The notes under the pieces: model-generated
The model's input: the letters and a program-made list of their open reading frames with translations, nothing else
What the model was told of the DNA's origin: nothing
The model's database searches: none
Translations under genes and position numbers: made by a program
From: Draconibacterium orientale
GTDB taxonomy: Bacteria; Bacteroidota; Bacteroidia; Bacteroidales; JAADGE01
Assembly: GCA_022729995.1 (NCBI GenBank)
Contig: DZBS01000007.1
Location: 1-50,918, forward strand
DNA length: 50,918 bases
Direction: 5' to 3'
Shown here: positions 9,247 to 18,503 of the stretch, piece after piece
Layout: the number at the start of each line of letters is the position of its first letter
Position numbering within the stretch: position 1 is the stretch's first letter

Positions 9247-9819
9247 TTAAACCTGATTATATCTAAAACAGTTTACTTCATGGTCGTTAATCATTCCGGC
9301 GGCTTGCATAAATGCGTAACAAATTGTGGAACCAACAAATTTAAAGCTTCTCTTTTTTAAGTCTTTACTCATTTTGTCGGACTCGGGCGATGTTGCTTGA
9401 ACATCTTTTATTGAATTGCAATTATTTTTTATAGTTTTAAAATCGGTAAATTGCCAGATATATTTATCGAAAGAGCCGAATTCATTAATAATTTCAATAT
9501 AAGCTTTTGCATTTGTAACAGAAGCTCTTATTTTTAGTTTATTTCTTATAATACCTTCATTATTCGTCAATTCGTCAATTTTTTTTTCATCGTATTCGGC
9601 AATTTTTTTAAAATCGAAATTATCAAAAGCTTTTCTGAAATTATCGCGTTTTTTAAGTATTGTAAGCCAGCTCAAACCTGCTTGAAAAGCATCTAAAATT
9701 AGAAATTCAAAAAGTTTTGTATCGTCATGAACGGGAACACCCCATTCATGGTCGTGATATTTATTATTGAACGGATTATCGTGAGTCCATTCACATCTGT
9801 AAAATTTTGAATCGGCCAT
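9247..9819 (-). CDS. tag: DNA-3-methyladenine glycosylase I
   Basis: Removes 3-methyladenine from alkylated DNA in base-excision repair. The 190-residue protein has the family pattern RCEWTHDNPFNNKYHDHEWG near the N-terminus with Zn-binding Cys, VPVHDDTKLFEFLILDAFQA with the key Glu, and GLSWLTILKKR. Near the C-terminus KFVGSTICYAFMQAAGMIND and HEVNCFR carry the remaining Zn-binding His and Cys residues. The start codon overlaps the stop of the upstream mogA-like gene by one base (TAATG), so the two are translationally linked. Confidence 0.95.
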   Translation of the reverse strand: MADSKFYRCEWTHDNPFNNKYHDHEWGVPVHDDTKLFEFLILDAFQAGLSWLTILKKRDNFRKAFDNFDFKKIAEYDEKKIDELTNNEGIIRNKLKIRASVTNAKAYIEIINEFGSFDKYIWQFTDFKTIKNNCNSIKDVQATSPESDKMSKDLKKRSFKFVGSTICYAFMQAAGMINDHEVNCFRYNQV

Positions 9820-10361
9820 TATTTGTCTTTTTTGTGAGTGTCAATATTATAATACATAAAGATAAGATGTTCAAGAGTTTTACTTATTTCATTTAAGTAA
9901 TCTTTCACGGCATTTAAACTTCCGGGAAGTGTGTAAACCTGAGTTTTTCCTATAAATCCGGCAACTCCGCGACTAAGAACAGCATTTGGAATTATCAAAC
10001 CATATTTTACACGAATAAGTTCCATAATTCCGGGAATTTCTTTGTCAATCATCGGTTTAACAATATCGGGTGTAATATCTCGCGGACCAACTCCGGTTCC
10101 GCCGGTTGTAAAAATAATATCGGCATTATTATTTAAGGCAAAATTTAGTTTTTCTTTTAAAATATTTTTTTCGTCGGGAATAACAAAATATTCAAATTTA
10201 CATTTCCAATTTTTATCGGAAAAAAATTTTTCGAGATACTCTAAGATAAATTTTCCGCTTAAATCGTCATAAATTCCCTTGCTCGCACGGTCGCTAAGAG
10301 TTAAAATATGAATATTAAGAGTTATATTTTGTTTAATATTATCAAAATTAAGGTTATTCAT
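9819..10361 (-). CDS. Molybdenum cofactor biosynthesis protein (MogA/MoaB family)
   Basis: A 180-residue molybdopterin-binding fold protein, probably the molybdopterin adenylyltransferase that prepares molybdopterin for metal insertion. Motifs are HILTLSDRASKGIYDDLSG near the N-terminus and the signature FTTGGTGVGPRDITPDI near residue 85. GFIGKTQVYTLPGSLNAVKD follows. It shares one base with tag. A molybdate/tungstate uptake pair lies about 5 kb away at 15605-17316, which fits use of Mo or W cofactor. MogA and MoaB are hard to separate by eye. Confidence 0.9.
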   Translation of the reverse strand: MNNLNFDNIKQNITLNIHILTLSDRASKGIYDDLSGKFILEYLEKFFSDKNWKCKFEYFVIPDEKNILKEKLNFALNNNADIIFTTGGTGVGPRDITPDIVKPMIDKEIPGIMELIRVKYGLIIPNAVLSRGVAGFIGKTQVYTLPGSLNAVKDYLNEISKTLEHLIFMYYNIDTHKKDK

Positions 10362-10602
10362 TATAAATTAGCTTTAAAAAAAGTAACATGTTTTGTAAAT
10401 TAATAACATATTGATTTACAAAACAAAAAAAAATAATTCAGACGTCAAAAATAGCTAAATATTAGAAGTAATTTTAATATTTTTGTTCAGAAATTTATAA
10501 TTAACCTAATAAGTAGAATTTTAGTTTATTAAACCAAAAATATAGATTTAAATAATTTTATATTTTAAAGTTTTGCTTAAATATTTCAGAAAATAATAAA
10601 CC
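10362..10602. other. Divergent intergenic region between mogA-like and PorE-like genes
   Basis: About 240 bp, strongly AT-rich, with no gene. It contains an exact -7 box TATTTTTG at 10478-10485 on +, about 120 bp before the PorE-like ATG; no matching -33 box was found. It must hold promoters for both directions. Confidence 0.4.
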
Positions 10603-13428
10603 ATGAAAAAACAATTATTCTTGTTAATATTCTTTTTGGGATTAATAACTTTCGGATATTCTCAGACCGAAAAATTGGTTGATGAAGCAGAAGATTTTAT
10701 ATCTGTCGGGAAATATAATGATGCTTCGGGAATTTACAAAAACTTGCTTGTAAAAAATCCGGAAAACCCGGAATATAATTTTCGATACGGACTTTGCCTT
10801 TTAAATACTACAAAAGGAGTTTTTGAATCGGTTCAATATCTTGAAAAAGCTGTTTCTGTATATAAAAATACTAATAACACAAGCGGATTATTTCTCGATG
10901 CATATTATACGCTCGGCAAAGCATATCATATAAATTATATGTTCGACCAAGCAATTGAAGCATTTACTGACTTGAAAAAATATTCCGACGATGAATTTCT
11001 TCACGAAACAGCAGATAAAGACATAAAAACATCTGAGTATGCTTTACAATTATTTATGGAGCCTAAAGAATTAGTTGTTTCAAAATTGGGAATAATAAAT
11101 TCAAAATATTCAGACCACAGTCCGGTTATTTCCGGCGATGAATCTATATTAATATTTACCTCAAAAAGAGAAAACAGTACCGGCGGATTGCTTACACCCG
11201 AAGGCGGTTATTACGAAGATGTTTATGTTTATGACAGAACAAAAGGAATTGACGCAAAGCCTGAAAATATCGGATATCCTATAAATACAGACAAACACGA
11301 AGCAACTTGCGGTTTATCTATTGACGGACAAATGATGTTTCTTTATCGCTCAAAAGGCGAACACGACGGAAATATTTATTTTAGTAAGTTGAAAGGCGAC
11401 AAATGGAGCGTTCCGGAAATGTTAAGTTCAAACATTAATTCAAAATACAGAGAAACACACGCAACAATTTCGGCAGACGGAAATTCACTCTATTTTACAA
11501 GCAACAGAAAAGACGGTTTTGGCGGTTATGATATTTATGTTTCAAATAAAAAACCCGACGGAACTTGGGGGAAATCTAAAAATTTGGGAAGCACAATAAA
11601 CACATCGGGAAATGAAGAAGGACCGTATATTCATGCCGACGGAAAAACATTATATTTCAGTTCAAACGGATTGCAAGGAATGGGCGGATATGATATTTTT
11701 TATTCGATTAAAGACTCCGAAGACAATTGGAGTAAGCCTGAAAACATGGGCTTTCCTCTAAATACCGTTGGAAACGATGTGTATTATGTTCCGACAGCCG
11801 ACGGAAAAAAGGGATATTATGCAAGTGAAATCGGAGGTGTTTCCGACATATACATTGCACAACTTTATAGCGAAAAAGAAAAATCGTTATCAATGGTTTC
11901 AGGTTTTGTTCAAGACAGAAAAAAAATAATTATTGATACATTTTTATTGTCGGATTGCAATATTAAAGGCGACACAATTACTTCTCCAAATAAAAAAATA
12001 ACACTGTCGAATCATACATATTTCAATAAAGACAGCGTTTTAATACGTTCGCGAAAAATTAATGATAATAAAATTACAATAACAGATTCGACATTCAAAA
12101 TACCTGAAAACGCTTCAATATATGTAATTGATGCCGACACAAAAATTTTGGAAAACAGCTATTCGCCAAATTCATTTACAGGAAAATATATTTTTGTTCT
12201 TAACAGTGCCAAAAATTATAAAATATATTTTGAAGCAAAAGGATATATTTTTGACACAAGAGATATAAAAGCCTTAAAATCAAAAAAATATCAGAATATT
12301 TCGTATAATTCAAAACTTGATACACTAATAAAAGGAAATGTAAAAAAGACAAAGAAAATTGGCTTTGAACCCGGATTAACAACAATAAATTCATTTTCAG
12401 TTTTAGAACTTGAAATTTTATCTTTATTTCTAAAGAAAAATGAAGATTTATATCTTAATATTTCAGGATATGATTACCTTTTTGATGAATCAAACAGAAA
12501 TTATTTTCCGCTTGAATACGAATATGCACAAGAAAGAAAGAGAAAACTTATTAATTATTTGCAAGACAAAGGAATAAACCCGAGAAGAATTTATACCGAC
12601 ATGTTTCCTGCAAATATAATCGGAGACTCATTTGAATACACTGTTTTTAACGAAAAAACATTAAAAGAAGCTGTTGCTTTGAAAGAAGAAAGAAAAGAAA
12701 TTTTTGTTAATGTGTTAGAAAATGCAAATAAAACTGAAGAACAAATCTATGCAGAATACGGACTTGACAGTCTTTCGCAAGAAAAAATATTTATTGTAAA
12801 TGATATTCAATTTGAAATAAATCAATATAAAATTAACGGACAGGAAGAAAATATAAATTCATTTGCAGAATATTTGAAACAAAACAAAGACGTAATTGTT
12901 CAAATTGGCGGATTTACAGACGAACAAGGATTAAAATCATACAATTATGATTTGGCAAGAAAACGAGCCGAAACAGTAAAAGCTGAATTAATAAAAAAAG
13001 GTGTAAACAAAAATCAACTTAAAACAAAAATTTATGCCGATGAAAACCCGATTGCTCTCAACAGAGGTGAAGACGGAGAATTCTTGTGGGAATCTTTAAA
13101 ATACAACAGAAGAGTTGAATTTAAAGTGCTTAATCAAACCGGAAAAGATAACTTAATTGTTAAAAACATTAATGTTCCCGACCAATTTAAAATTTCAAAA
13201 ATTAAAGCATCAGAAAACAAAACATTTGCCATAAGTCTTTTAATTTCGGACACTCCTCAAAACCTTGACGACTTTTCTAATTTAACAGATGTGAAAGAAA
13301 AACAATATTCTGACGGAACATTTATGTATTTTTACGGCGATTTTAAAGACAACGACCAAGTATTAAATGAACTTTCAAAAGTAAAAACAAAATTTCCGGA
13401 CGCATTTATATTTGTAAAAAATTTTTAA
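10603..13428 (+). CDS. PorE-like envelope protein: TPR, PD40 repeats, OmpA-like domains, SPOR-like C-terminus
   Basis: The 941-residue protein starts with a signal peptide (MKKQLFLLIFFLGLITFGYS). A TPR-like helical region follows to about residue 145, then PD40/WD40-like beta-propeller repeats (about 160-425, with FTSKREN, YFTSNRKDGFGGYDIYVS and YFSSNGLQGMGGYDIF). A carboxypeptidase-regulatory-like beta domain comes next. There is a degenerate OmpA-like region near 600-680 and a clearer OmpA domain near 725-850 with GFTDEQGLKSYNYDLARKRA. The last 40 residues resemble a SPOR-type ending (DAFIFVKNF). This layout resembles PorE of the type IX secretion system, which binds peptidoglycan. The downstream gene is a shorter paralogue. 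Confidence 0.82.
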   Translation: MKKQLFLLIFFLGLITFGYSQTEKLVDEAEDFISVGKYNDASGIYKNLLVKNPENPEYNFRYGLCLLNTTKGVFESVQYLEKAVSVYKNTNNTSGLFLDAYYTLGKAYHINYMFDQAIEAFTDLKKYSDDEFLHETADKDIKTSEYALQLFMEPKELVVSKLGIINSKYSDHSPVISGDESILIFTSKRENSTGGLLTPEGGYYEDVYVYDRTKGIDAKPENIGYPINTDKHEATCGLSIDGQMMFLYRSKGEHDGNIYFSKLKGDKWSVPEMLSSNINSKYRETHATISADGNSLYFTSNRKDGFGGYDIYVSNKKPDGTWGKSKNLGSTINTSGNEEGPYIHADGKTLYFSSNGLQGMGGYDIFYSIKDSEDNWSKPENMGFPLNTVGNDVYYVPTADGKKGYYASEIGGVSDIYIAQLYSEKEKSLSMVSGFVQDRKKIIIDTFLLSDCNIKGDTITSPNKKITLSNHTYFNKDSVLIRSRKINDNKITITDSTFKIPENASIYVIDADTKILENSYSPNSFTGKYIFVLNSAKNYKIYFEAKGYIFDTRDIKALKSKKYQNISYNSKLDTLIKGNVKKTKKIGFEPGLTTINSFSVLELEILSLFLKKNEDLYLNISGYDYLFDESNRNYFPLEYEYAQERKRKLINYLQDKGINPRRIYTDMFPANIIGDSFEYTVFNEKTLKEAVALKEERKEIFVNVLENANKTEEQIYAEYGLDSLSQEKIFIVNDIQFEINQYKINGQEENINSFAEYLKQNKDVIVQIGGFTDEQGLKSYNYDLARKRAETVKAELIKKGVNKNQLKTKIYADENPIALNRGEDGEFLWESLKYNRRVEFKVLNQTGKDNLIVKNINVPDQFKISKIKASENKTFAISLLISDTPQNLDDFSNLTDVKEKQYSDGTFMYFYGDFKDNDQVLNELSKVKTKFPDAFIFVKNF

Positions 13429-13514
13429 TCTGAAAAAATTAAACTTATTTTGACATTTTAAAAAGCAAAAGTTAAGACTATTATTAATATTCAGTCTACC
13501 AAAAAGATAAATAA

Positions 13515-15608
13515 ATGAAATTCAAAACAACCATATTAATTATAATATTATGCGGAGCCGTATTAACACTTGCGGCTCAAAATAATAAAAAAAATCTCGA
13601 CAGTATCAAAATTGCCGAAGCATTTATCGAAACCGAAAGTTTTGATAATGCAATTACATTTTATAAAAACTTTTTGGAACAAATGCCAAACGATGCCGAG
13701 TTAAATTTCAAACTCGGATTTTGCCTTCTAAACACTCCTACAGGAAAAGACGAAGCAGTTGTTTACCTCACAAAAGCAACAAATATCTATAAAAAAAGAA
13801 AAGGAAAAAAAAGTGCCAATTACATTGAATCATTGTTTTATTTGGGAAGAGCCTTCCGAGCTACATATAAATATGAAGAATCTCTCGCTATTTTCAATGA
13901 ATTAAAAGAATCAATAAAAAATAAAAAACTTTTAAAAGAAATTGATATCGAAATAAAACTTTGCAAAACCGGAACAGGAGTAGTAATTAATCCCGCAAAT
14001 GTTGTTCTTAAAAACCTTGGAGACACAATTAATACAAGCTTCTCAGACCATAGTCCGGTATTTTCTGCCGACGAATCGGTTCTTATGTTCACATCACGCA
14101 GGCCAAATGAATCAAACGGAGAACCCGACATGGACGGAGTTTACGATGAAGATATTTGGATTTCGGAAAAAATTGATTCAACTTGGACAAAACCGTCAGG
14201 TATCAGTTCAAAAATTAATTCTTCCGACCATGAAGCAACAATCGGATTATCAATAGACGGACTTACATTACTTATTTACAAAGGTGAAGACGAAGGAAGT
14301 ATTTATATGAGCCGAAAAATTGAAAATGAATGGGAAATTCCGGCAAAATTAGGTCCAAATATAAACACATATTACAGAGAAACACATGCATCTTTATCGG
14401 CCGACGGTAAATATTTATATTTTACTTCCGACCGACCGGGAACAATTGGCGGATTAGATATTTGGGTTTCAGAAATGCAAGAAAACGGAGCTTGGGGAAC
14501 GTCAGTTAATCTTGGTCAGGTTATAAACACAGAACTAAACGAAGAAAGCCCTTATATTCATCCCGACGGAAAAACACTTTACTTTAGTTCCGAAGGACAT
14601 GAAACAATTGGCGGATATGATATTTTTAAGTCCGTTAGAAACACCGACGGAAAATGGTTACCGCCTACAAACATTGGTTATCCGATAAATACCGTTGACG
14701 ATGATGTTTACTATTTACCTACAACCGACGGAAAACGCGCATATTTTTCTTCACAAAGAAAAGGAGGAAAAGGCGGAAACGATATTTATGAAATTACTTT
14801 GAAAGACGAAGCCGGAACCGGACTCACAGTTATGATAGGAAAAGTTTTTATGAAATGTCCGGGCGAATTACCTTTTACACAAATTACAGTTACCGATAAC
14901 GAAACCGGCGAGGAATTTCTTTATACACCAAACCCGAGCACCGGAAAATTTGTGCTTGTTGTTAAAAAAGAAGTTTCATACACATTAATAGTTTATGCGG
15001 GAGAAAAAATTGTTTTCACGGATAATATTCTTGTTCCGATAGATTCCGATTCAAAAATTGAATATAAAGATATTCGTCTGGACCCAAAATCATTATGCGA
15101 TGTGATGACAGCAAACGATACGGCAGAAATTTATAAAGATGCTTATGTGTTAAATATCCAAAACGTTCTTTTTAAATATGACCAAAATAATTTTCCCGGC
15201 AACGTAGAATTAGATTCATTATCACAATATTTATTAAGAAACAGAGGAGCTGTTATTGAAGTTGGTGCTTATGCCGATTCAAAAGGAAAAGCTTATTACA
15301 ATTACATTTTGTCTGAAAGAAGAGCAAATTCCATAAAAAAATATTTGATGGATAAAGGCGTAAAAGACAATCAAATAGAAGTTGTAGGCTATGGTGAAGA
15401 AAACCCTTTAACATATAATAAAATTAACGGAATATATAATTCAGAATCTCAAAATTACAACAGAAGAGCCGAGTTTAGAGTAATTAAACAAGGCGAAAAG
15501 AAAATTGTTATTTTAGGAATAAAAGGTATTCCGGATACATACAGAAATCCTTATTACGAAACAAACTACAAGAAAAAAAGAAGAAACGATATTGAAACAG
15601 ATATTTAA
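13515..15608 (+). CDS. PorE-like envelope protein: TPR, PD40 repeats, regulatory-like domain, OmpA domain
   Basis: The 697-residue paralogue of the preceding protein has a signal peptide ending near LTLAAQ and an N-terminal TPR-like segment. PD40 repeats follow (FTSRRPNES, YFTSDRPGTIGGLDIWVS, YFSSEGHETIGGYDIF, YFSSQRKGGKGGNDIYEI). A carboxypeptidase-D-like domain lies near 445-520 and a C-terminal OmpA domain near 545-670, with VGAYADSKGKAYYNYILSER as peptidoglycan-binding segment. It ends in a basic tail. The gap to the first gene is 86 bp, so they may be co-transcribed. The stop codon overlaps that of the convergent permease gene. A T9SS-linked or general peptidoglycan-anchoring role is inferred from architecture. 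Confidence 0.85.
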   Translation: MKFKTTILIIILCGAVLTLAAQNNKKNLDSIKIAEAFIETESFDNAITFYKNFLEQMPNDAELNFKLGFCLLNTPTGKDEAVVYLTKATNIYKKRKGKKSANYIESLFYLGRAFRATYKYEESLAIFNELKESIKNKKLLKEIDIEIKLCKTGTGVVINPANVVLKNLGDTINTSFSDHSPVFSADESVLMFTSRRPNESNGEPDMDGVYDEDIWISEKIDSTWTKPSGISSKINSSDHEATIGLSIDGLTLLIYKGEDEGSIYMSRKIENEWEIPAKLGPNINTYYRETHASLSADGKYLYFTSDRPGTIGGLDIWVSEMQENGAWGTSVNLGQVINTELNEESPYIHPDGKTLYFSSEGHETIGGYDIFKSVRNTDGKWLPPTNIGYPINTVDDDVYYLPTTDGKRAYFSSQRKGGKGGNDIYEITLKDEAGTGLTVMIGKVFMKCPGELPFTQITVTDNETGEEFLYTPNPSTGKFVLVVKKEVSYTLIVYAGEKIVFTDNILVPIDSDSKIEYKDIRLDPKSLCDVMTANDTAEIYKDAYVLNIQNVLFKYDQNNFPGNVELDSLSQYLLRNRGAVIEVGAYADSKGKAYYNYILSERRANSIKKYLMDKGVKDNQIEVVGYGEENPLTYNKINGIYNSESQNYNRRAEFRVIKQGEKKIVILGIKGIPDTYRNPYYETNYKKKRRNDIETDI

Positions 15609-16393
15609 TTATATTTCTTTTCTTTTGAAACCAGCCTTAAAATTACAAAAAACACCAAACTTACTAAAATGAAAATTACCGATGCAGCTCCGGCATAATC
15701 AATGCCATAACTGCTAAATCTGTCGTAAATCAATATCGGCGTAACAGTCGGATGATAAGCAATTATAATTACGGCACCAAATTCGCTCATTCCTCTGGCA
15801 AACATTAATATAAAACCGCTTAAAATATTTCTTTTTGCAAGAGGTAACGAAACAGTAAAAAATGTTCTTGTATTTGAAGCTCCCAAGGTATAAGCCACTT
15901 TTTCCATTCTTTCGGGAACTGCGGCAAAACCGTCTCTTGCCGAATTTAACAAAAAAGGAACACTCACAAAAGCCATTGCCAAACCAATTCCGAGAGGTTT
16001 TCCTACAAAGCTGAAACCAAAATTTTCGGCAAAACTGCCTAAAAAAGAATCTCGCGATATAATTCCCAAAACTGCAATTCCGGCAGCCGAATGAGGAATT
16101 ACAATAGGCAAATCAATAATTCCCAACACAATTTGTTTACCTTTAAAATTATTTCGTGCAAGTAAAAATGCCAACGGTATTGAAAAAAAAGCGAAGAATA
16201 AAGTTGCCAAAAAAGAAACGCTCAGAGTTAACCAAACACTGTTTTGAACTTCTTTATCATTAACAGTTTCTAATAAAATTGTTCCGGACGATTTAATGAA
16301 AATACCTGCCAAAGGAGCAATTATAAATAATAGAACTACTCCTCCAAGCAACGAAAAAATTAGGTTAAACTTATTGATATTAGACTGATACAA
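15605..16393 (-). CDS. Molybdate/tungstate ABC transporter permease (WtpB/ModB-like)
   Basis: The 262-residue integral membrane protein has about six hydrophobic segments and the BPD_transp_1 fold. The cytoplasmic EAA-loop is seen as TLGASNTRTFFTVSLPLAKR, which docks the ATPase. It follows the binding-protein gene by 2 bp, so the pair is an operon. No ATP-binding subunit gene follows: the gene runs straight into a convergent gene whose stop codon overlaps its own. Substrate is assigned from the WtpA-type binding protein next door; sulfate or phosphate uptake is less likely. Confidence 0.88.
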   Translation of the reverse strand: MYQSNINKFNLIFSLLGGVVLLFIIAPLAGIFIKSSGTILLETVNDKEVQNSVWLTLSVSFLATLFFAFFSIPLAFLLARNNFKGKQIVLGIIDLPIVIPHSAAGIAVLGIISRDSFLGSFAENFGFSFVGKPLGIGLAMAFVSVPFLLNSARDGFAAVPERMEKVAYTLGASNTRTFFTVSLPLAKRNILSGFILMFARGMSEFGAVIIIAYHPTVTPILIYDRFSSYGIDYAGAASVIFILVSLVFFVILRLVSKEKKYN

Positions 16394-16395
16394 TG

Positions 16396-17316
16396 TTATA
16401 TGCCTTTAAAACCGGATTTTGAAATTATATTTTTTCCTTCTTCCGACAAAACAAATTTTAAAAATTCTTTAGCGGTAACGTTTTTTTCTGCTTGTTTTAA
16501 AAGAGTTATACCGTAAATAATTGGTTCTCCGACAAAAGTAATTGTTTCTCCGGGCTTTTTACCGCTCACTTCAATAGAAGAATTTTTATATATTGAAGAA
16601 AAAATTTTGTTACTCAAATTTATTTCGTCGGGCAATTGAACATATCTCAAATTATTTTGAATTGCAACCGATTTATAAACAAAAATGTAATCGAGTGAAT
16701 TGGTTTCAATCAAAGAAATTAAATCCATTTCTTTGGGTCTCACAAATTCTTTATTCTTTTTTAAAAAGTTTTTTTCAATATCTTTTTTCCCGTAGAAATC
16801 GTCGGCAAGTTGCCAAGTCATAACAGTTCTGTATCCGCAAGGGTCGTTGTTTGGTTCGGCTCTGCCAAAAATTACTTCGGGTTTTTGTAAGATTTGAAAC
16901 CAATTTTTATTATTTATTTCCGAAGCAAATTTAGATTTATCGGTAAAAGCAATAATAATTTCATTTGAAGCAAAAATAAAGTTAGAATCGGTATATTCGG
17001 GAATCAACATATTGTCGATAATTTTGTAATCGGCCGAAGCAAAAATGTCGCAATATTTTTTCAAATCTGTAATTTTACGAGCACATTCCAAACTTCCTGC
17101 ACCTTCCAATAAAATTTCAGATCCGGGATTTTTTTCTTCAAATTTTTCTTTCAATTTCCTTAGCGGAAATGACATACTTCCGGCATGAAAGATAACAACT
17201 TTACCGGTTATTGCAACAGAATCGGTATTTGTAGAATTAGTTTTTTGTGTTTTTGAATTGTTGCAAGAAAAAAAAACTATAAAAATCAAACTTAAAAAAG
17301 ATAATTTTAGTCGCAT
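16396..17316 (-). CDS. Tungstate/molybdate-binding lipoprotein (WtpA-like)
   Basis: The 306-residue periplasmic binding protein carries a lipoprotein signal (LSLIFIVFFSC). WtpA features in order are VIFHAGSMSFPLRKL, NPGSEILLEGAGSLECARKI, DIFASADYKIIDNMLIP, FASNEIIIAFTD and the signature FGRAEPNNDPCGYRTVMTWQ. These last blocks separate WtpA from ModA and sulfate-binding proteins. It would capture molybdate or tungstate for the permease downstream. It is divergent from the O-methyltransferase gene with about 60 bp between start codons. Confidence 0.9.
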   Translation of the reverse strand: MRLKLSFLSLIFIVFFSCNNSKTQKTNSTNTDSVAITGKVVIFHAGSMSFPLRKLKEKFEEKNPGSEILLEGAGSLECARKITDLKKYCDIFASADYKIIDNMLIPEYTDSNFIFASNEIIIAFTDKSKFASEINNKNWFQILQKPEVIFGRAEPNNDPCGYRTVMTWQLADDFYGKKDIEKNFLKKNKEFVRPKEMDLISLIETNSLDYIFVYKSVAIQNNLRYVQLPDEINLSNKIFSSIYKNSSIEVSGKKPGETITFVGEPIIYGITLLKQAEKNVTAKEFLKFVLSEEGKNIISKSGFKGI

Positions 17317-17379
17317 AAAATTTAATATTAGATTTGCGCAAAGTTATTTGTTATTTGAATGATAAAAAATAAAACTTAT

Positions 17380-18012
17380 ATGAACTTATCGAATTATATT
17401 TTACAACATATCGACCCCGAAGACAAAATTCTTAAAGAATTAAGCAGAGAAACGAATTTAAAAAAACTAATGCCCAGAATGTTATCTGGACATTTGCAAG
17501 GAAAAATTCTTGAGTTTTTAAGTAAAATGATAAAACCCGAAAACATTCTTGAAATTGGAACATTTACGGGCTATTCAACAATTTGTTTGGCCAAAGGATT
17601 AACCGAAAACGGAAAAATTTATACAATAGAAATTAACGACGAACACGAAGAAATTATAAATAAATATCTTCAAAAAGCAAATATTTCCGAAAAAGTAAAA
17701 TTAATTATTGGCGACGCAAACGATTTTATTGATAATTTTGACTTTAATTTCGACCTTGTTTTTATCGACGGAGATAAAAGGCAATATTTGGAATATTACA
17801 AAAAAATATTACAAAAAGTTAAAATCGGCGGTTATATTCTTGCCGATAATGTTTTGTGGGACGGAAAAGTTGTTGAGGAATTACAAAAATCCGACGAATA
17901 CACAAAAGGAATTTTAGAATTCAACAATTTCGCGGCTAATGACTTGCGAGTTGAAAAAGTTATTTTACCTGTTAGAGACGGAATTACAATAATTAGAAAA
18001 ATTTCCGATTAA
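17380..18012 (+). CDS. SAM-dependent O-methyltransferase (class I, catechol/caffeoyl-CoA type)
   Basis: A 210-residue O-methyltransferase of the family that includes YrrM and caffeoyl-CoA methyltransferases. Motif I is NILEIGTFTGYSTICLAKGL, followed by IYTIEINDEHEEI, the metal-binding region FDLVFIDGDKRQYLEYYKK, and GGYILADNVLWDGKV. The frame is open from 17359, but the Met at 17380 gives the usual family N-terminus (MNLSNYILQHIDPEDKIL). The substrate is unknown. Its last codons overlap the 3' end of gldH on the other strand by 4 bp. Confidence 0.9.
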   Translation: MNLSNYILQHIDPEDKILKELSRETNLKKLMPRMLSGHLQGKILEFLSKMIKPENILEIGTFTGYSTICLAKGLTENGKIYTIEINDEHEEIINKYLQKANISEKVKLIIGDANDFIDNFDFNFDLVFIDGDKRQYLEYYKKILQKVKIGGYILADNVLWDGKVVEELQKSDEYTKGILEFNNFAANDLRVEKVILPVRDGITIIRKISD

Positions 18013-18494
18013 ATTTTTTCGTTTCTCGCAATTGAAATACCAATGTTTGATACAGAAGGTAAATCGTTTTCTCTCATCAAATGTTCAATTTGAAAAGTAT
18101 ATTCGCCTTCTTTCGGAAAACTAATATCTTTTTTATACAAAAATTTATATTGAATTGTTTTGCCCGACTTTTCGCCGTACCATTTTCCGGTTTCGTCGGA
18201 AATGTTATACATCACTGTGTCTCTTTGATTGATTCCGGAAGGAGATTTTACTTCAACTGCAAGCCATAAATTATTTGTAGGAAAATCTTCGTTACAATCA
18301 ATATCAATAAAAATTTGGTATAAATCCTTAGGTTTTTCAATATTTACTTTAAAAAAAGCTTTTTCGGAAATTTCCCAAGTTCGGGATTTTATTTCTACAT
18401 AATCTTTATAAAAGAAATCATCTTTGCACGATTTTGCAATAAAAACAAAGAATAATAAAAGTATAAAAATTAATTTATTTGCATTTTTTTTCAT
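18009..18494 (-). CDS. gldH: Gliding motility lipoprotein GldH
   Basis: The 161-residue protein has a signal peptide with a lipobox-like FVFIAKSC and the GldH domain. Conserved traits are SRTWEISEKAFFKVNI, NLWLAVEV and ETGKWYGEKSGKTIQYKFLY. FPKEGEYTFQIEHLMREN and the C-terminal SNIGISIAR also fit. GldH was found as a gliding/chitin-use protein in Flavobacterium and is widespread in Bacteroidota, including non-gliders. It lies 9 bp after the PSP1 gene; this neighbour order is usual in the phylum. Together with the PorE-like proteins it suggests a gliding or type IX secretion context, although core gld/por genes are not in the window. Confidence 0.88.
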   Translation of the reverse strand: MKKNANKLIFILLLFFVFIAKSCKDDFFYKDYVEIKSRTWEISEKAFFKVNIEKPKDLYQIFIDIDCNEDFPTNNLWLAVEVKSPSGINQRDTVMYNISDETGKWYGEKSGKTIQYKFLYKKDISFPKEGEYTFQIEHLMRENDLPSVSNIGISIARNEKI

Positions 18495-18503
18495 AATAAA
18501 AAT

